DNA of 55,298 nucleotides. Origin: Paracoccaceae bacterium. GTDB lineage: Bacteria; Pseudomonadota; Alphaproteobacteria; Rhizobiales; Stappiaceae. Shown in pieces: positions 44,436 through 55,194 of the stretch. Location: NCBI GenBank assembly GCA_002709505.1, contig PARB01000027.1:1-55298 (forward strand), read 5' to 3'. The notes beneath the pieces were generated by a model. It saw nothing but the letters and a program-made list of their open reading frames with translations. It did no database searches and was not told the origin of the DNA. The translations under genes were made by a program, and so were the position numbers. Numbering within the stretch: position 1 is the first letter of the stretch; every line of letters begins with the position of its first letter.

Positions 44436-45647
44436 TCACGACCCCATCCGTCCGGGGTTGAGCACGCCGTGCGGATCGAACTGCGCCTTGATCCGCGCGG
44501 ACAAGGCGGCAAGCGCCTCAGGCTGCGGCTGGAACACCGCAACGGCGGTGCGGAGGGGCGCCGGCGCGCGCACCAGCATGGCATGCCCGCCGCCGACACC
44601 GGCCACGGCCGCGCGCACGGCATCCGCCTGCGGATCCGGTCCCGACACCGCCAGCCAGACCAGACCGCCCGACCAGTCGCAATAGGCCCGGCAGGCAAAC
44701 GCCGCCTGCACCCGCGCGATGAAATCGGCTCCGGCTGTCGGCGCCACGGAAATCCGCCACACAAGCTCGTCGGTTCCCGCAAACGCCCGGCAATCGCGCA
44801 CGTCGCGCCAGAGTGCGCGCGAGGCCTCCGCCTCGAGCCGCGAGACCGTCCCGCCGCCCTGAAGCAAGGCCTTGAGCGCGGCAAAGCGATAGTCGACGGA
44901 GGAGGCAAAGCCCTCCAGGCGCAGAAGCGTCGCCGCCCCGCTCAGCGCGTGGCCGTGCGCTGACAGCACGGCGGCGATCTCCGGCGGAAGATGCGCCGCG
45001 GCCGAAACCTCGGCGGACGATCCCATTGCCGCGGTCATCGCCTGCGTCGCCTCGCGCGCGTTCAACCCCGAAATGACGAAGGTCGCCTCCGTCTCCGCCC
45101 TTGGCTGCACCTTCAGCGTGATCCGGGTCGCGACCGCAAGCGTCCCCCAGGAGCCGGTCAGCGTGCGCGGCAGGTCGTAGCCGGTCACATTCTTCACGAC
45201 GCGGCCGCCGGATTTGAAGATCTCGCCCCGGCCCGACACCGCTTCCATGCCGAGGATATGGTCGCGCGCGGCGCCGAATTTCAGGCGCTTGGAGCCGGCG
45301 AGATTGGCGCCGATCATTCCGCCCACTGTTCCCGCGCCCGGCGCCTGGCCGAGCAGCGCTCCGTAATCGATCGGGTCGAAGGCGAGCTCCTGACTGTGCG
45401 CGTCAAGCGCGGCCTCAATTTCGGCAAGCGGCGTTCCGGCAAGCGCGGAAATCACCAGCTCGGCCGGCTCGTAGAGCATGATGCCGGAGAGCGCGGAGAG
45501 ATCCAGCGCATGGGCCGCCTGAACCGGTCGCCCGAGCGCACGCTTCGAGCCGGTTCCGAGAACCTCCAGCGGCTGCTCCTCGGCTGCCGCCCATTGCACG
45601 GCTTCGCGAACCTCGTCCGCGCTGCGCGGTGACAGTGTATCTGACAT
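44436..45647 (-). CDS. glcE: Glycolate oxidase FAD-binding subunit
   Basis: A 403-residue flavoprotein subunit. The FAD-binding PCMH region includes VLGTGSKRALGRP, GAGTVGGMIGANLAGSKRLKFGAARDHILG and GGRVVKNVTGYDLPRTLTGSWGTLAV. The C-terminus has FDPHGVLNPGRM, the FAD-linked oxidase C-terminal box. ATG 45647 is 11 bases after the glcD stop, so glcD and glcE are in one transcript. The family is about 350-415 residues. Confidence 0.94.
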   Translation of the reverse strand: MSDTLSPRSADEVREAVQWAAAEEQPLEVLGTGSKRALGRPVQAAHALDLSALSGIMLYEPAELVISALAGTPLAEIEAALDAHSQELAFDPIDYGALLGQAPGAGTVGGMIGANLAGSKRLKFGAARDHILGMEAVSGRGEIFKSGGRVVKNVTGYDLPRTLTGSWGTLAVATRITLKVQPRAETEATFVISGLNAREATQAMTAAMGSSAEVSAAAHLPPEIAAVLSAHGHALSGAATLLRLEGFASSVDYRFAALKALLQGGGTVSRLEAEASRALWRDVRDCRAFAGTDELVWRISVAPTAGADFIARVQAAFACRAYCDWSGGLVWLAVSGPDPQADAVRAAVAGVGGGHAMLVRAPAPLRTAVAVFQPQPEALAALSARIKAQFDPHGVLNPGRMGS

Positions 45648-45658
45648 CGACTGAGCCT

Positions 45659-47155
<1,497 letters not shown>

Positions 47156-47352
47156 CGAGCGATCCTCCCTGATTCATTTTTGCTGTGACGAAAACAAATC
47201 CGCCCGCTTTTTGTGCGCGTACACACCCAATAGAGCACAGTATGGGCCATTTCCGGGCTTCGTCGAGCGCGTGTGCGACTGCGACCTTGGCAGACCGGGC
47301 GTTGTCCATAAATCGTTGAAGCCAGAGAAAAACAAATTCCGGTGCGTTGAAA

Positions 47353-48303
47353 ATGAGCAGTTTTCCCGACATGGAAATCTTCGCGCGCGTGGTGGGAGCC
47401 GGGAGCATGTCCGCGGCCGGCCGGGAAATGGGCCTTTCGCCCGCGGTCGTCTCGAAACGCCTCCGGCGGCTGGAAGACCGTCTCGGCACACGGCTTCTCC
47501 AACGCACCACCCGCCAGCTCGCCCTCACGGAAGCCGGACAGGGATATTACAAGCGCGTCGTCGCGATCCTCGCCTCGGTCGAAGAGGCGGAAGCCTTCGT
47601 CACCCGCCGGTCGGCGATCGCGCGCGGCACGCTGAAGGTGAGCGCACCGACCTCCTTCGGGCGCATGCATATCGCGCCGCATCTGGCGGCCTTTCTCGCC
47701 GACAACCCCGACCTTTCCGTCAATCTCGACCTGTCCGACGAACTCATCGACATCGTCGGCGAGGGCTACGACCTGGCGATCCGCATCGCCGAGCTGGAAG
47801 ACAGCAGCCTGGTGGCGCGCCGCCTGGCGCCGGTTCACCGCATCCTGTGCGCCGCGCCGGAGTATCTGAAGCGCGCCGGCGCTCCCGTCTCGGTGGAAGA
47901 CCTCCAGGCCAACCACGCCTGCCTCGCGACGACGCAGCAGGACGTCTGGCGCCTGTCGGGTCCGCAGGGCACGGAGATGCTGCGCACCGGCGGGCCGATC
48001 CGCACGAACTCGAGCGAGGTCGTGCGCGAGGCGCTTCTGGCCGGGCTCGGCGTGGCGCTGCGCTCCACCTGGGACATCGGCCCGGAACTTCGGGAAGGCA
48101 AGCTGCGCATCGTCCTGCCGCACTACCGCGCCTCGAAGAACGTCGGCCTGCACGCGGTTTATCCGAGCCGGCGCTTTCTGCCCGCCAAGGTGCGGGTGTT
48201 CATCGACTTTCTCGCCAAACTCTATGGGCCGGCTCCCTATTGGGACCAGGGGCTGGACGATTGGCTGACCCTGCCGGAGGCTGAGGCGGCTGCCGCGGAA
48301 TGA
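47353..48303 (+). CDS. LysR-family transcriptional regulator
   Basis: A 316-residue LTTR: N-terminal winged HTH (residues 5-64, MEIFARVVGAGSMSAAGREM with LSPAVVSKRLRRLEDRLGTRLLQRTTR) and a periplasmic-binding-protein-like effector domain (about 92-296). It belongs to the PBP2_CrgA-like branch (GTLKVSAPTSFGRMHIAPHL). It is divergent from glcD; the gap between 47156 and 47352 probably holds its sites, but I cannot pick a convincing T-N11-A box. The likely inducer is a hydroxyacid such as glycolate (inference). Confidence 0.93.
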   Translation: MSSFPDMEIFARVVGAGSMSAAGREMGLSPAVVSKRLRRLEDRLGTRLLQRTTRQLALTEAGQGYYKRVVAILASVEEAEAFVTRRSAIARGTLKVSAPTSFGRMHIAPHLAAFLADNPDLSVNLDLSDELIDIVGEGYDLAIRIAELEDSSLVARRLAPVHRILCAAPEYLKRAGAPVSVEDLQANHACLATTQQDVWRLSGPQGTEMLRTGGPIRTNSSEVVREALLAGLGVALRSTWDIGPELREGKLRIVLPHYRASKNVGLHAVYPSRRFLPAKVRVFIDFLAKLYGPAPYWDQGLDDWLTLPEAEAAAAE

Positions 48304-48462
48304 CCGTTTGCCAGCCGCATTGTGGCGGGAATCCAATGCGACAAAATGCCCGTCAGGGGTGACGTCGCGAAAGATCGTGTTAGTGTTCGCCCGTACAGGA
48401 GTCAGGAATTCGGGCACGATCGGTCCCACCTGTAGCAAACGAGAATCTCGGGAGAGAAACGT

Positions 48463-48864
48463 ATGAAACGTCTTATGTTGCTTGCTGGCGCCGCCGTCAT
48501 GGCCATGTCCGCGAACGCCTACGCCCAGGAAGGCGATGCCGCCGCCGGTGAAAAAGTGTTCCGCAAGTGCCAGGCCTGTCACGCCGTTGGCGAAGACGCC
48601 CGCAACAAGGTTGGCCCGCAGTTGAACGGCGTGGTCGGCCGCATGGCCGCCGGCGTCGAGGACTACAAATACTCCAAGGCCGCGGAAGAGCATGCCGAAA
48701 CCACCGGCGAGTGGGACGCAGACGAGCTGTTCGCCTATCTCGAAGACCCGAGCAAGTTCCTCGGCGGCCGGTCGAAGATGGCCTTCAAGCTGCGCAAGGA
48801 AGAAGATCGGCGCGACGTGATTGCCTATCTGGCGCAGTTCAATGCCGACGGCAGCATGAAGTGA
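48463..48864 (+). CDS. Class I cytochrome c
   Basis: A 133-residue periplasmic electron carrier with a signal peptide (KRLMLLAGAAVMAMSANAYA, mature QEGDAAAGEKVF). The haem motif is CQACH (Cys36, Cys39, His40) and the distal ligand is Met106 in SKMAFKL. GVVGRMAAGVEDYKYSKA is typical of cytochrome c2/c-550/c-552 of alphaproteobacteria. A GGGAGAG ribosome site precedes ATG 48463. Monocistronic, with a clear terminator downstream. It may feed cytochrome oxidase. Confidence 0.95.
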   Translation: MKRLMLLAGAAVMAMSANAYAQEGDAAAGEKVFRKCQACHAVGEDARNKVGPQLNGVVGRMAAGVEDYKYSKAAEEHAETTGEWDADELFAYLEDPSKFLGGRSKMAFKLRKEEDRRDVIAYLAQFNADGSMK

Positions 48865-48900
48865 CGCAGACCGCCCGAGGCGGTCGCATCTGACGATTTC

Positions 48901-48928
48901 GAGGCCGGGCATCGCTCCGGCCTCTTTT
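48901..48928 (+). terminator. Intrinsic terminator of the cytochrome c gene
   Basis: GAGGCCGG (48901-48908) pairs with CCGGCCTC (48917-48924), loop of eight, followed by TTTT. A second hairpin, GACCGCC-CGA-GGCGGTC (48869-48885), lies between it and the stop codon. Confidence 0.85.
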
Positions 48929-49012
48929 CGTATCCGGCTCCATCCCGCAGTCGGCGCACCGCCGCCGCACCGCGAGGCCGGCGTCTGGCCGGGCCCATGC
49001 TCTGCCAAAGCC

Positions 49013-50344
49013 TTACTCATCCCCCTCGCGCTCGTCATGATGGCGGCGGATGCGGCGAACGACCACGAAGACGGTGATGAGCACAACGGGAACCGCGATC
49101 CCCGTCATGACCCCTTGCGACGGCAGGACCGCGCCGAGACGGCTGCCGGCCAGCGCCTTGGCCAGATAGGCGAACAGGCCGACGACATAATAGCTCACAG
49201 CCGCGACCGACAGGCCCTCGACGGTCTGTTGCAGGCGCAGCTGCAGCCGGGCGCGGCGGTTCATCGCCGCCAGCTGGCCACGATTTTGTTCCTGAAGCTC
49301 GACATCGACACGGGTGCGCAACAGCGTCGCCGCGCGCGCCAGCTTGCGCGACAGGTTGGCCTGGCGGGTTTCCAGCGTCTCGCAGGTGCGCATGGCCGGC
49401 GCCAGCCGCCGGGTGAGAAACTGCGTGAAGGTGAAATGCCCGTCGCGCGGCTGTTCGCCCAGCGCCTCGAGGCGCTGCTTCACGATCAGATAATAGGCGC
49501 GACTGGCGCCGAGGCGATAGGCGCTGGCGGCAGCACCGGCTTCCAGATCCGCTGCCAGCCGCGTCAGTTCGTCGAGCAGCAGCCGGTTCGCCTCCAGCCC
49601 CTCGCTGGCGCGCATGCGTTCGGCGATGCCAAGCAGCCCGGTCTCGATGATCGACACTTTCGGCGCCTGGCGGTTGGCCTCGGTCAGGCCCATCATGGCG
49701 AAGGTGCGATAGGTCTCCAGTTCCAGGAGACGCTGGGTCAGCGCGCCCGCCTGCACCTGGTTGAGCGTCCGGTCGCCGATCAGGATGCGGGTCAGCCCGT
49801 CACGGTCCTGGCGGAAGTCGGTGGCGATGATCGCCGCCTTCTGGTCGACATCCGACACCGACAGGCTGGTCTGGTCGAAACGGTCGAACTGGCGCTGGAA
49901 GGCGGAGCTGTCGGCCGGCAGGAAGTCGCACCGCACGGCGACCATCAGCGGTCCGGGCGCGCGAAAGCGCGCACCGAAGGGATGATCGGGCGGGGGCGCG
50001 GCCGGATCGTCCTCCGGGCCGGCCGGGCCGTCCCAGGTGTAGGTGATGAACTCGCCGTGCCGCTCGCGGCGCAACACGCTCTCGCCGATGCGCACCAGAT
50101 GATGGCGCGACGCCTTGCCCGGTCCCTGCTCGCCCACCGACTGGCAATAGCGGCCGAACCAGTCCCGGTCCGCCTCCGCCGCCGTTTCGTCGGCGATGAA
50201 GCCGTAGCGCAGGAACACCCGCGGTCCCGACAGGGGATGGAACGGGCGGGCGTGCACCTCGCCGATGACCAGGGCCCTTGCCGGATGCGCCTCGAAGGCG
50301 GGAAGCCCGCTGCCCCGCGTGCCGTTGTCGTCCGTCTCTGACAT
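49013..50344 (-). CDS. DUF3422 membrane protein
   Basis: A 443-residue protein. The N-terminal AHPARALVIGEVHARPFHPL is the DUF3422 hallmark; a long, largely helical cytoplasmic part (about 200-365, with RLLLDELTRLAADLEAGAAAS) leads to two C-terminal membrane helices (VAAVSYYVVGLFAYLAKAL and GIAVPVVLITVFVVV) and a basic/acidic tail. ATG 50344 removes a poor leader. It follows the TRAP large permease on the same strand by 81 bases. Found in many proteobacteria; function unknown. Confidence 0.85.
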   Translation of the reverse strand: MSETDDNGTRGSGLPAFEAHPARALVIGEVHARPFHPLSGPRVFLRYGFIADETAAEADRDWFGRYCQSVGEQGPGKASRHHLVRIGESVLRRERHGEFITYTWDGPAGPEDDPAAPPPDHPFGARFRAPGPLMVAVRCDFLPADSSAFQRQFDRFDQTSLSVSDVDQKAAIIATDFRQDRDGLTRILIGDRTLNQVQAGALTQRLLELETYRTFAMMGLTEANRQAPKVSIIETGLLGIAERMRASEGLEANRLLLDELTRLAADLEAGAAASAYRLGASRAYYLIVKQRLEALGEQPRDGHFTFTQFLTRRLAPAMRTCETLETRQANLSRKLARAATLLRTRVDVELQEQNRGQLAAMNRRARLQLRLQQTVEGLSVAAVSYYVVGLFAYLAKALAGSRLGAVLPSQGVMTGIAVPVVLITVFVVVRRIRRHHDEREGDE

Positions 50345-50425
50345 CGATGCCGCCCATCTTCTTTGACGGCGGCCGGACACCTCCGGCCGCTTCCAGTTTC
50401 ACGGCATTACGTCACGCGCGCTTTC

Positions 50426-51802
50426 TCAAAGCAATGCGTTGGGAAGCCACAGGACGATCCCCGGGAACAGGATGCAAAGACCCAGCCCGATGAGCTGCAA
50501 CAGGACGAAGGGAATGATGCCCTTGTAGATCTGCTGGATGTTCACCTCCGGCGGCGCCACGCCCTTCATGTAGAACAGCGCGAAGCCGAACGGCGGCGTC
50601 AGGAAGGAGGTCTGCAGGTTGGTCGAGACCAGGATGGTGAACCATATCAGCGCCACCTCGCCCACTCCATCGAAGCCGGCCAGATGCATGCCGAAGTCGA
50701 GCTTGGCGACGATCGGCCCGAACACGGGCAGCACGATGAGGGTGATCTCGACCCAGTCGAAGAAGAAGCCGAGGAAGAAGATCATGCCCATCAGCACGAA
50801 GAGGATCCCCCACGGACCGACGCCGGCCCAGGCGATGAACTCGTCGATCAGCACCTCGCCGCCGAGCCAGCGGAACACCAGCGAAAAGCAGGTCGCGCCG
50901 AGGAAAATGCCGAAGAGCATCGCCGTCGTCAGGGCCGACCGATGGCAGACATCGCGCAGGACGCCGAAGGCGAGCTTGCGATTGAGCAGCGCGAGCAGCG
51001 TCGCCCCGACCGCGCCGACACCGGCGGCTTCCGTCGGCGTCGCGAGGCCGGCGAAGATCGAGCCAAGCACGATGACGATCAGGAACACCGGCGGCACGAA
51101 GCTCTTCAGGATCATGATCCAGAATTCCGACCGCGTCGTCGGACCGATGTCGTCGGGCAACGGCGGCGCGAGCTGCGGCTTGAAGTGGCACAGCACCAGG
51201 ATATAGACCGCGTAGAGCGCCGCCAGCAGGAGGCCCGGGACGATGGCGGCGACAAACACCGTGCCGACCGGGATCGACATCAGGTCCGACATGATCACCA
51301 GCATGATCGATGGCGGGATCAGGATGCCAAGCGTGCCCGAGGACGCAATGGTGCCGGTCGCCAGCGGGATGTTGTAGTTGCGCTCCATCATCACGGGAAG
51401 CGCCAGCAGCGTCATCATCACCACGGAGGCGCCGATGATGCCGGTGGTGGCGGCCATGATGGTGCCCATCAGCGTGACGGAGAGCGCAAGCCCGCCCGGG
51501 ACCCGGCGCGTCAGCACCTGCAGGCAGTTGAGCAGGTCCTTTGCGACCCCGGATTTCTCCAGCATCGTTCCCATGAAGATGAACATCGGGATCGCGACGA
51601 GGACCGGGTTTTCCATCGTCGAGCCGAAAATGCGGTTCGGGATGATGACGAGCCGGGCGACGTTGAAGGCGCCAAGCTCCTGCGCGAGAAAGGCGAAGCC
51701 GAGGCCGATGCCGCCCAGAATAAAGGCGACCGGAAAGCCGGTGAAGAGCAACAGTCCCAGTGCCAGGAACATGAAGACCGGCAGAAGTTCCACAAATGTC
51801 AT
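50426..51802 (-). CDS. TRAP transporter large permease (DctM type), system 2
   Basis: A 458-residue polytopic permease. Marks: GFPVAFILGGIGLGFAFLA, the central SSGTLGILIPPSIMLVIM segment and a C-terminal TPPFGFALFYMKGVAPP. The last is typical of the subfamily that works with TakP-like binding proteins (alpha-keto or hydroxy acids) rather than the sialic acid group. ATG 51802 follows GGGGAA by eight bases. The small permease gene ends 16 bases upstream. Confidence 0.93.
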   Translation of the reverse strand: MTFVELLPVFMFLALGLLLFTGFPVAFILGGIGLGFAFLAQELGAFNVARLVIIPNRIFGSTMENPVLVAIPMFIFMGTMLEKSGVAKDLLNCLQVLTRRVPGGLALSVTLMGTIMAATTGIIGASVVMMTLLALPVMMERNYNIPLATGTIASSGTLGILIPPSIMLVIMSDLMSIPVGTVFVAAIVPGLLLAALYAVYILVLCHFKPQLAPPLPDDIGPTTRSEFWIMILKSFVPPVFLIVIVLGSIFAGLATPTEAAGVGAVGATLLALLNRKLAFGVLRDVCHRSALTTAMLFGIFLGATCFSLVFRWLGGEVLIDEFIAWAGVGPWGILFVLMGMIFFLGFFFDWVEITLIVLPVFGPIVAKLDFGMHLAGFDGVGEVALIWFTILVSTNLQTSFLTPPFGFALFYMKGVAPPEVNIQQIYKGIIPFVLLQLIGLGLCILFPGIVLWLPNALL

Positions 51803-51818
51803 GGTGTGTTTTCCCCGA

Positions 51819-52781
51819 TCAATCCGTTATCGGGCCCTTGACGGCCACGTCTTCCGGCAGATCCGCATGATGGGTGCCGGCATAGTCGCCGGCGCGTTCG
51901 TTGAGATAGGTCGGGCCGAACAGATAGACGACGCAGCGGAACGCGGCCGACAGCCCGGCCGTGAACAGCAACGCGAAGCCGAGCGGCAGCATCGCCTTGA
52001 TGATCCAGCGATGGCTGAGACCGGTCTGGGCGGCGGAGACCTCGTCGATCTTGTAGGAGTTGTTGGCGAAGACCCAGCCGAATTCGACGATCAGGTAGCA
52101 ATAGGTCAGCAGGAAGAAGACGATGCCGATCAGCTCCATCCACACCCGGGAGCGCTGCGCCATGCGGTCGCGCACCAGTTCGATGCGCACATGGGCGTCG
52201 TAGCGGTAGGCGAAGCCGAGGCACAGGAGGAACAGGACCGAATGCAGGTGCCATTCCAGTTCCTGCAGCTTGGTGCTGTCGAAATAGAAGGCGGAATCGA
52301 TGATATTGTTGTCGAAATCCAGCATCTTGCGCTGGCTGACGTCGTAGAAGATCACGATCATAGTCGGAATGAAGAGCCAGGATGCCAGCTTGCCGGCGCC
52401 GACGACGACCTTGTCGAAATCATCCGACGCACCCAGCATCGTCTCGTAGGATTGCGGCGCATGGCGGCGCAGCATGACGAGGGTCAAAGCCAGCACGACA
52501 AGCGATCCGACGAAGCCCGACATGCCGTCGTAGAATTTGAAGAAGCGCTTCGGATTGACGTCCAGCATCTGCAGCACGGCGGTAAACCCGTCGGGTGCGA
52601 TCGCGAAGGCGAACACCGTGAACACCATGCCGGCAATCGCAACCGACAACCGCGCGCGGGCCAGGCCGCCAATCACGCAGAGCGCGAAGCCGGCAATGCA
52701 CAGCACATAGGCCGGCACACCGACGCCCACCAGCGCAAGCGCCGCAAGCGCAATACCGATCAAACAGAGCAGCGTTGACAT
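51819..52781 (-). CDS. TRAP small permease with extra N-terminal membrane domain, system 2
   Basis: A 320-residue protein, about twice the size of a normal DctQ. Residues 1-75 form about three extra hydrophobic segments (STLLCLIGIALAALALVGVG onward). Further helices and a DctQ-like portion follow (about 175-300), containing YDAHVRIELVRDRMAQRSRVW, the conserved small-permease box. GGGAGAAG precedes ATG 52781. Enlarged small subunits are known with TakP-like systems. Start is well supported by the ribosome site. Confidence 0.85.
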   Translation of the reverse strand: MSTLLCLIGIALAALALVGVGVPAYVLCIAGFALCVIGGLARARLSVAIAGMVFTVFAFAIAPDGFTAVLQMLDVNPKRFFKFYDGMSGFVGSLVVLALTLVMLRRHAPQSYETMLGASDDFDKVVVGAGKLASWLFIPTMIVIFYDVSQRKMLDFDNNIIDSAFYFDSTKLQELEWHLHSVLFLLCLGFAYRYDAHVRIELVRDRMAQRSRVWMELIGIVFFLLTYCYLIVEFGWVFANNSYKIDEVSAAQTGLSHRWIIKAMLPLGFALLFTAGLSAAFRCVVYLFGPTYLNERAGDYAGTHHADLPEDVAVKGPITD

Positions 52782-53081
52782 GAAAGGTTCTTCTCCCGGA
52801 CCGAGACACACGGACCCGCGTGACCCGGCGGGACCGTCTGGACGAGGGCATTGTGGGCGACCGCCTCCGGAGCGAGGACGGCGGACCTGCGGCCACCGGG
52901 CATGACGACCCGGAGGCCCAAGCGACGCGGACCGGTGCCATTTCCGCAAAAAGCCTGCGCTGGCTGGAAACGACGCGGGGGTCCGGAGCCTGCGGCCGGT
53001 GCGGCGGCAGCACGCCCCCCGATCCCCGAAGGACCGGGAGGCGTGTCCGCATCTTGCCGCAACCGGTCTTTCAGCCGCCGC
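52782..53081. other. 300-base non-coding gap inside TRAP operon 2
   Basis: A GC-rich stretch between the binding-protein stop and the small-permease start. No ORF in it has convincing codon use or a ribosome site. On the minus strand a small stem (AGCC/GGCT at 52952-52965) is followed by a T-run. The gap could hold an attenuator or a second promoter, so permease and binding protein need not be made in equal amounts. Confidence 0.5.
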
Positions 53082-54119
53082 TTACTTCAGATAGCCGAGC
53101 TCCGACCATCCCTCGTACTGGGCGCGGAATTCGGTCAGCGATTCCCAAACCTTGGCGAAGTTCGGGTTGGCTGCCTTCTCTTCCTCGACCACTTCGAGCC
53201 AGGCGCCGCGCAGCGTGTCCAGGATCGCCGGATCCCACTGCGTGATGTTGACGCCCTTCTCCTTCAGCTCCGCGATCGCGGCCGGCTGGATCGCCTCGCC
53301 TTCGGCAATGCCGTAGGTGATGTTGGCGTCGCACACGGTCTCGAACACGGCCTTGGTCTGGTCGTCGAGCGCGTCCCACTCGTCCTTGTTGAGCATCAGT
53401 TCGAAAATCGTCGACTGCTGGTGCCAGCCCGGGAAGTAGTAGTATTTGGCGACCTGGTAGAAGCCGAGCTTGAGGTCGATCGCCGGCATCGAGAATTCCG
53501 TCGCGTCGATCGTTCCGAGCTCGAGGGCCGGGAAGATGTCACCGCCGGCCAGCAGCTGCGTCGACACGCCGAGCTTCTGCATGACCTTGGCGCCAAGGCC
53601 GAAGAAACGCATCTTCAGCCCCTTGAGATCATCAACGGAATTGATCTCGTTGCGGAACCAGCCGGATGCTTCCGGCGCGATCACGCCGCAGGCCAGCGAC
53701 TTGATGCCATAGGCGCCATAGACCTCGTCAAGAAGGTCCTGACCGCCGCCGAACTTCATCCATGCGATATATTCCGATGCGCGCGGACCGAAGGGAACGG
53801 CCGCGAAGAGCGCGAGCGCCGTGTCCTTGCCGGTCCAGTAGCCCGGCGTCGACCAGCCGGCCTGCACCGCGCCGGAGGCGACCGCGTCGAAGGTCTCAAG
53901 CGCCGGGACGATCGCGCCCGGCTCCTGGAATTTCAGATTGATCGACCCGCCGGATACCGCCGTCAGGCGCTCCGACAAGACCTTGCCGAGCGTGCCGAGC
54001 TGCGTGAGCGAGCCCGGATAGGTCGACTGCATGTCCCAATTGATCTCGTCCAGCGCCATGGCGGGCGCCACCGTGGCAAGGGACGCCGTTACGGCAATCG
54101 CTGATAAAATCTTCTTCAC
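53082..54119 (-). CDS. TRAP substrate-binding protein (TakP-like), system 2
   Basis: A 345-residue periplasmic protein with a signal peptide (ILSAIAVTASLATVAPAMA). The start is GTG 54119, with GGGAGGA eight bases before it. The stretch GTIDATEFSMPAIDLKLGF followed by YYYFPGWHQQ is the ligand-lid region of TakP-type binders of Rhodobacter, which hold keto acids with a cation. GPRASEYIAWM is also shared. The ligand is inferred to be a keto or hydroxy monocarboxylate. It is divergent from a FadR-type regulator. Confidence 0.92.
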   Translation of the reverse strand: MKKILSAIAVTASLATVAPAMALDEINWDMQSTYPGSLTQLGTLGKVLSERLTAVSGGSINLKFQEPGAIVPALETFDAVASGAVQAGWSTPGYWTGKDTALALFAAVPFGPRASEYIAWMKFGGGQDLLDEVYGAYGIKSLACGVIAPEASGWFRNEINSVDDLKGLKMRFFGLGAKVMQKLGVSTQLLAGGDIFPALELGTIDATEFSMPAIDLKLGFYQVAKYYYFPGWHQQSTIFELMLNKDEWDALDDQTKAVFETVCDANITYGIAEGEAIQPAAIAELKEKGVNITQWDPAILDTLRGAWLEVVEEEKAANPNFAKVWESLTEFRAQYEGWSELGYLK

Positions 54120-54453
54120 TGCACCTGTCCTCCCATCGAAAAGGCTTGCCGGAAAGAGTCCTCCGACAGTTCCCCGACGTGATGCCTTTGCATCTCACGC
54201 CTGAAGCGGAACGATGTCTTCCCCTCGACTGCCATGGACCCCTGCCGACACACGAATTTGTCGGTGACGCCGTCTGAATGCAACCGAAGGACCCGGCCTC
54301 CCAACCGAGACAACCGCTCCGGGTTAATTGGATAACAATATTGACCACTCAACGCAACACGGAATAGATTGCCGGAAAGAAGACTGGCGCGAAGCATTTT
54401 ATGTTGCGTCGCAATAATTACTTGCACGCACCGCAATATAATCGAACGGAAAC
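54120..54453. other. 334-base divergent control region between TRAP operon 2 and fadR-like gene
   Basis: No gene is visible. The part nearest the regulator is the most AT-rich stretch in the area. It holds ATTG-N5-CAAT (54327-54339), TTGCG-T-CGCAA (54404-54414), TTGC-N7-GCAA (54422-54436) and a perfect TATAAT (54437-54442). These make sense as promoters and operators for both divergent units. No -35 matching TATAAT at 16-18 bp is convincing. Confidence 0.6.
54404..54442 (+). promoter_or_regulatory. Candidate operator repeats and -10 for the FadR-type regulator
   Basis: Two inverted TTGC...GCAA repeats (TTGCG-T-CGCAA at 54404-54414 and TTGC-N7-GCAA at 54422-54436) immediately precede TATAAT (54437-54442), only 11 bases before the ATG at 54454. 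Such placement suits autoregulation. A transcript from this TATAAT would have almost no leader. Confidence 0.4.
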
Positions 54454-55194
54454 ATGGTATTCCAGAAGATCCAGCACAATCGCACGGCGGATGCGGTTGT
54501 CGATCAGGTTGAAGAGCTTATCCTGCAGGGAGTCCTTCGGCCGGGCGACCGCCTGCCGTCCGAGCGTGACCTTGCGAAGAAGGTGGATGTCTCGCGCCCG
54601 ATCCTGCGCGACGCGCTCAAGACGCTGGAGGAACGCGGCCTGCTGGCGACGCGTCACGGCGGCGGCACCTTTGTCGCGGATGTGATCGGGACGGTCTTCT
54701 CCGATGCCGTGGTCGAGCTTGTGCGCCGTCACCCGCCGGCGATCGCCGACTATCTGGAGTACCGCCGCGAGATCGAGCGGACGACGGCGCGCTTTGCGGC
54801 CATGCGCGCGACCGAGGCCGACCGGGAGATCATCACCCGCATCTTCCGCGCCATGGAAGAAGCGCATGAGAAGGCCGATTTTGCCGAGGAAGCCGAGCTC
54901 GACGTCGAGTTTCACTCGGCCATCGGCGAAAGCGCGCACAACATCGTCCTGCTGCACACATTGCGCTCCTGCTACCGGTTGCTGGCCGACGGCGTCTTTT
55001 ACAATCGGGCGCAACTCTACCGCAATCCCGGCTCGCGCGAGCAGTTGCTGTGCCAGCACCGCGCCATCTACACTGCGGTGATGGACGGCGACCCGGATGC
55101 GGCCACAAAGGCTGCCACCGCGCATATAGACTACGTCGAGCAGGTGGTGCATGAAGTCGCGCGCACCGGCAACTGGAAAAGGTCGGTCTGCTAA
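54454..55194 (+). CDS. FadR/GntR-family regulator, C-terminus apparently replaced
   Basis: A 246-residue regulator: GntR winged helix (residues 8-76, [45 protein letters not shown]) and an all-helical FCD effector domain (about 100-235) with metal-site candidates D/H in [25 protein letters not shown] and AHIDYVEQ. It probably controls the divergent TRAP operon in response to an organic acid. The final residues (NWKRSVC) are encoded by DNA that in another frame reads as ABC ATPase (LEKVGL...), so the normal tail of about 10-20 residues seems lost. Confidence 0.9.
   Translation: MVFQKIQHNRTADAVVDQVEELILQGVLRPGDRLPSERDLAKKVDVSRPILRDALKTLEERGLLATRHGGGTFVADVIGTVFSDAVVELVRRHPPAIADYLEYRREIERTTARFAAMRATEADREIITRIFRAMEEAHEKADFAEEAELDVEFHSAIGESAHNIVLLHTLRSCYRLLADGVFYNRAQLYRNPGSREQLLCQHRAIYTAVMDGDPDAATKAATAHIDYVEQVVHEVARTGNWKRSVC

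Noticed and set aside
47156..47352. LysR T-N11-A boxes between glcD and the LysR gene
   Set aside because: Several weak matches but none clearly better than the rest, so no site is called.
50363..51841. Nearly 500-codon plus-strand frame opposite the second DctM
   Set aside because: Same kind of charged, repetitive antisense translation; the minus-strand gene is certain.
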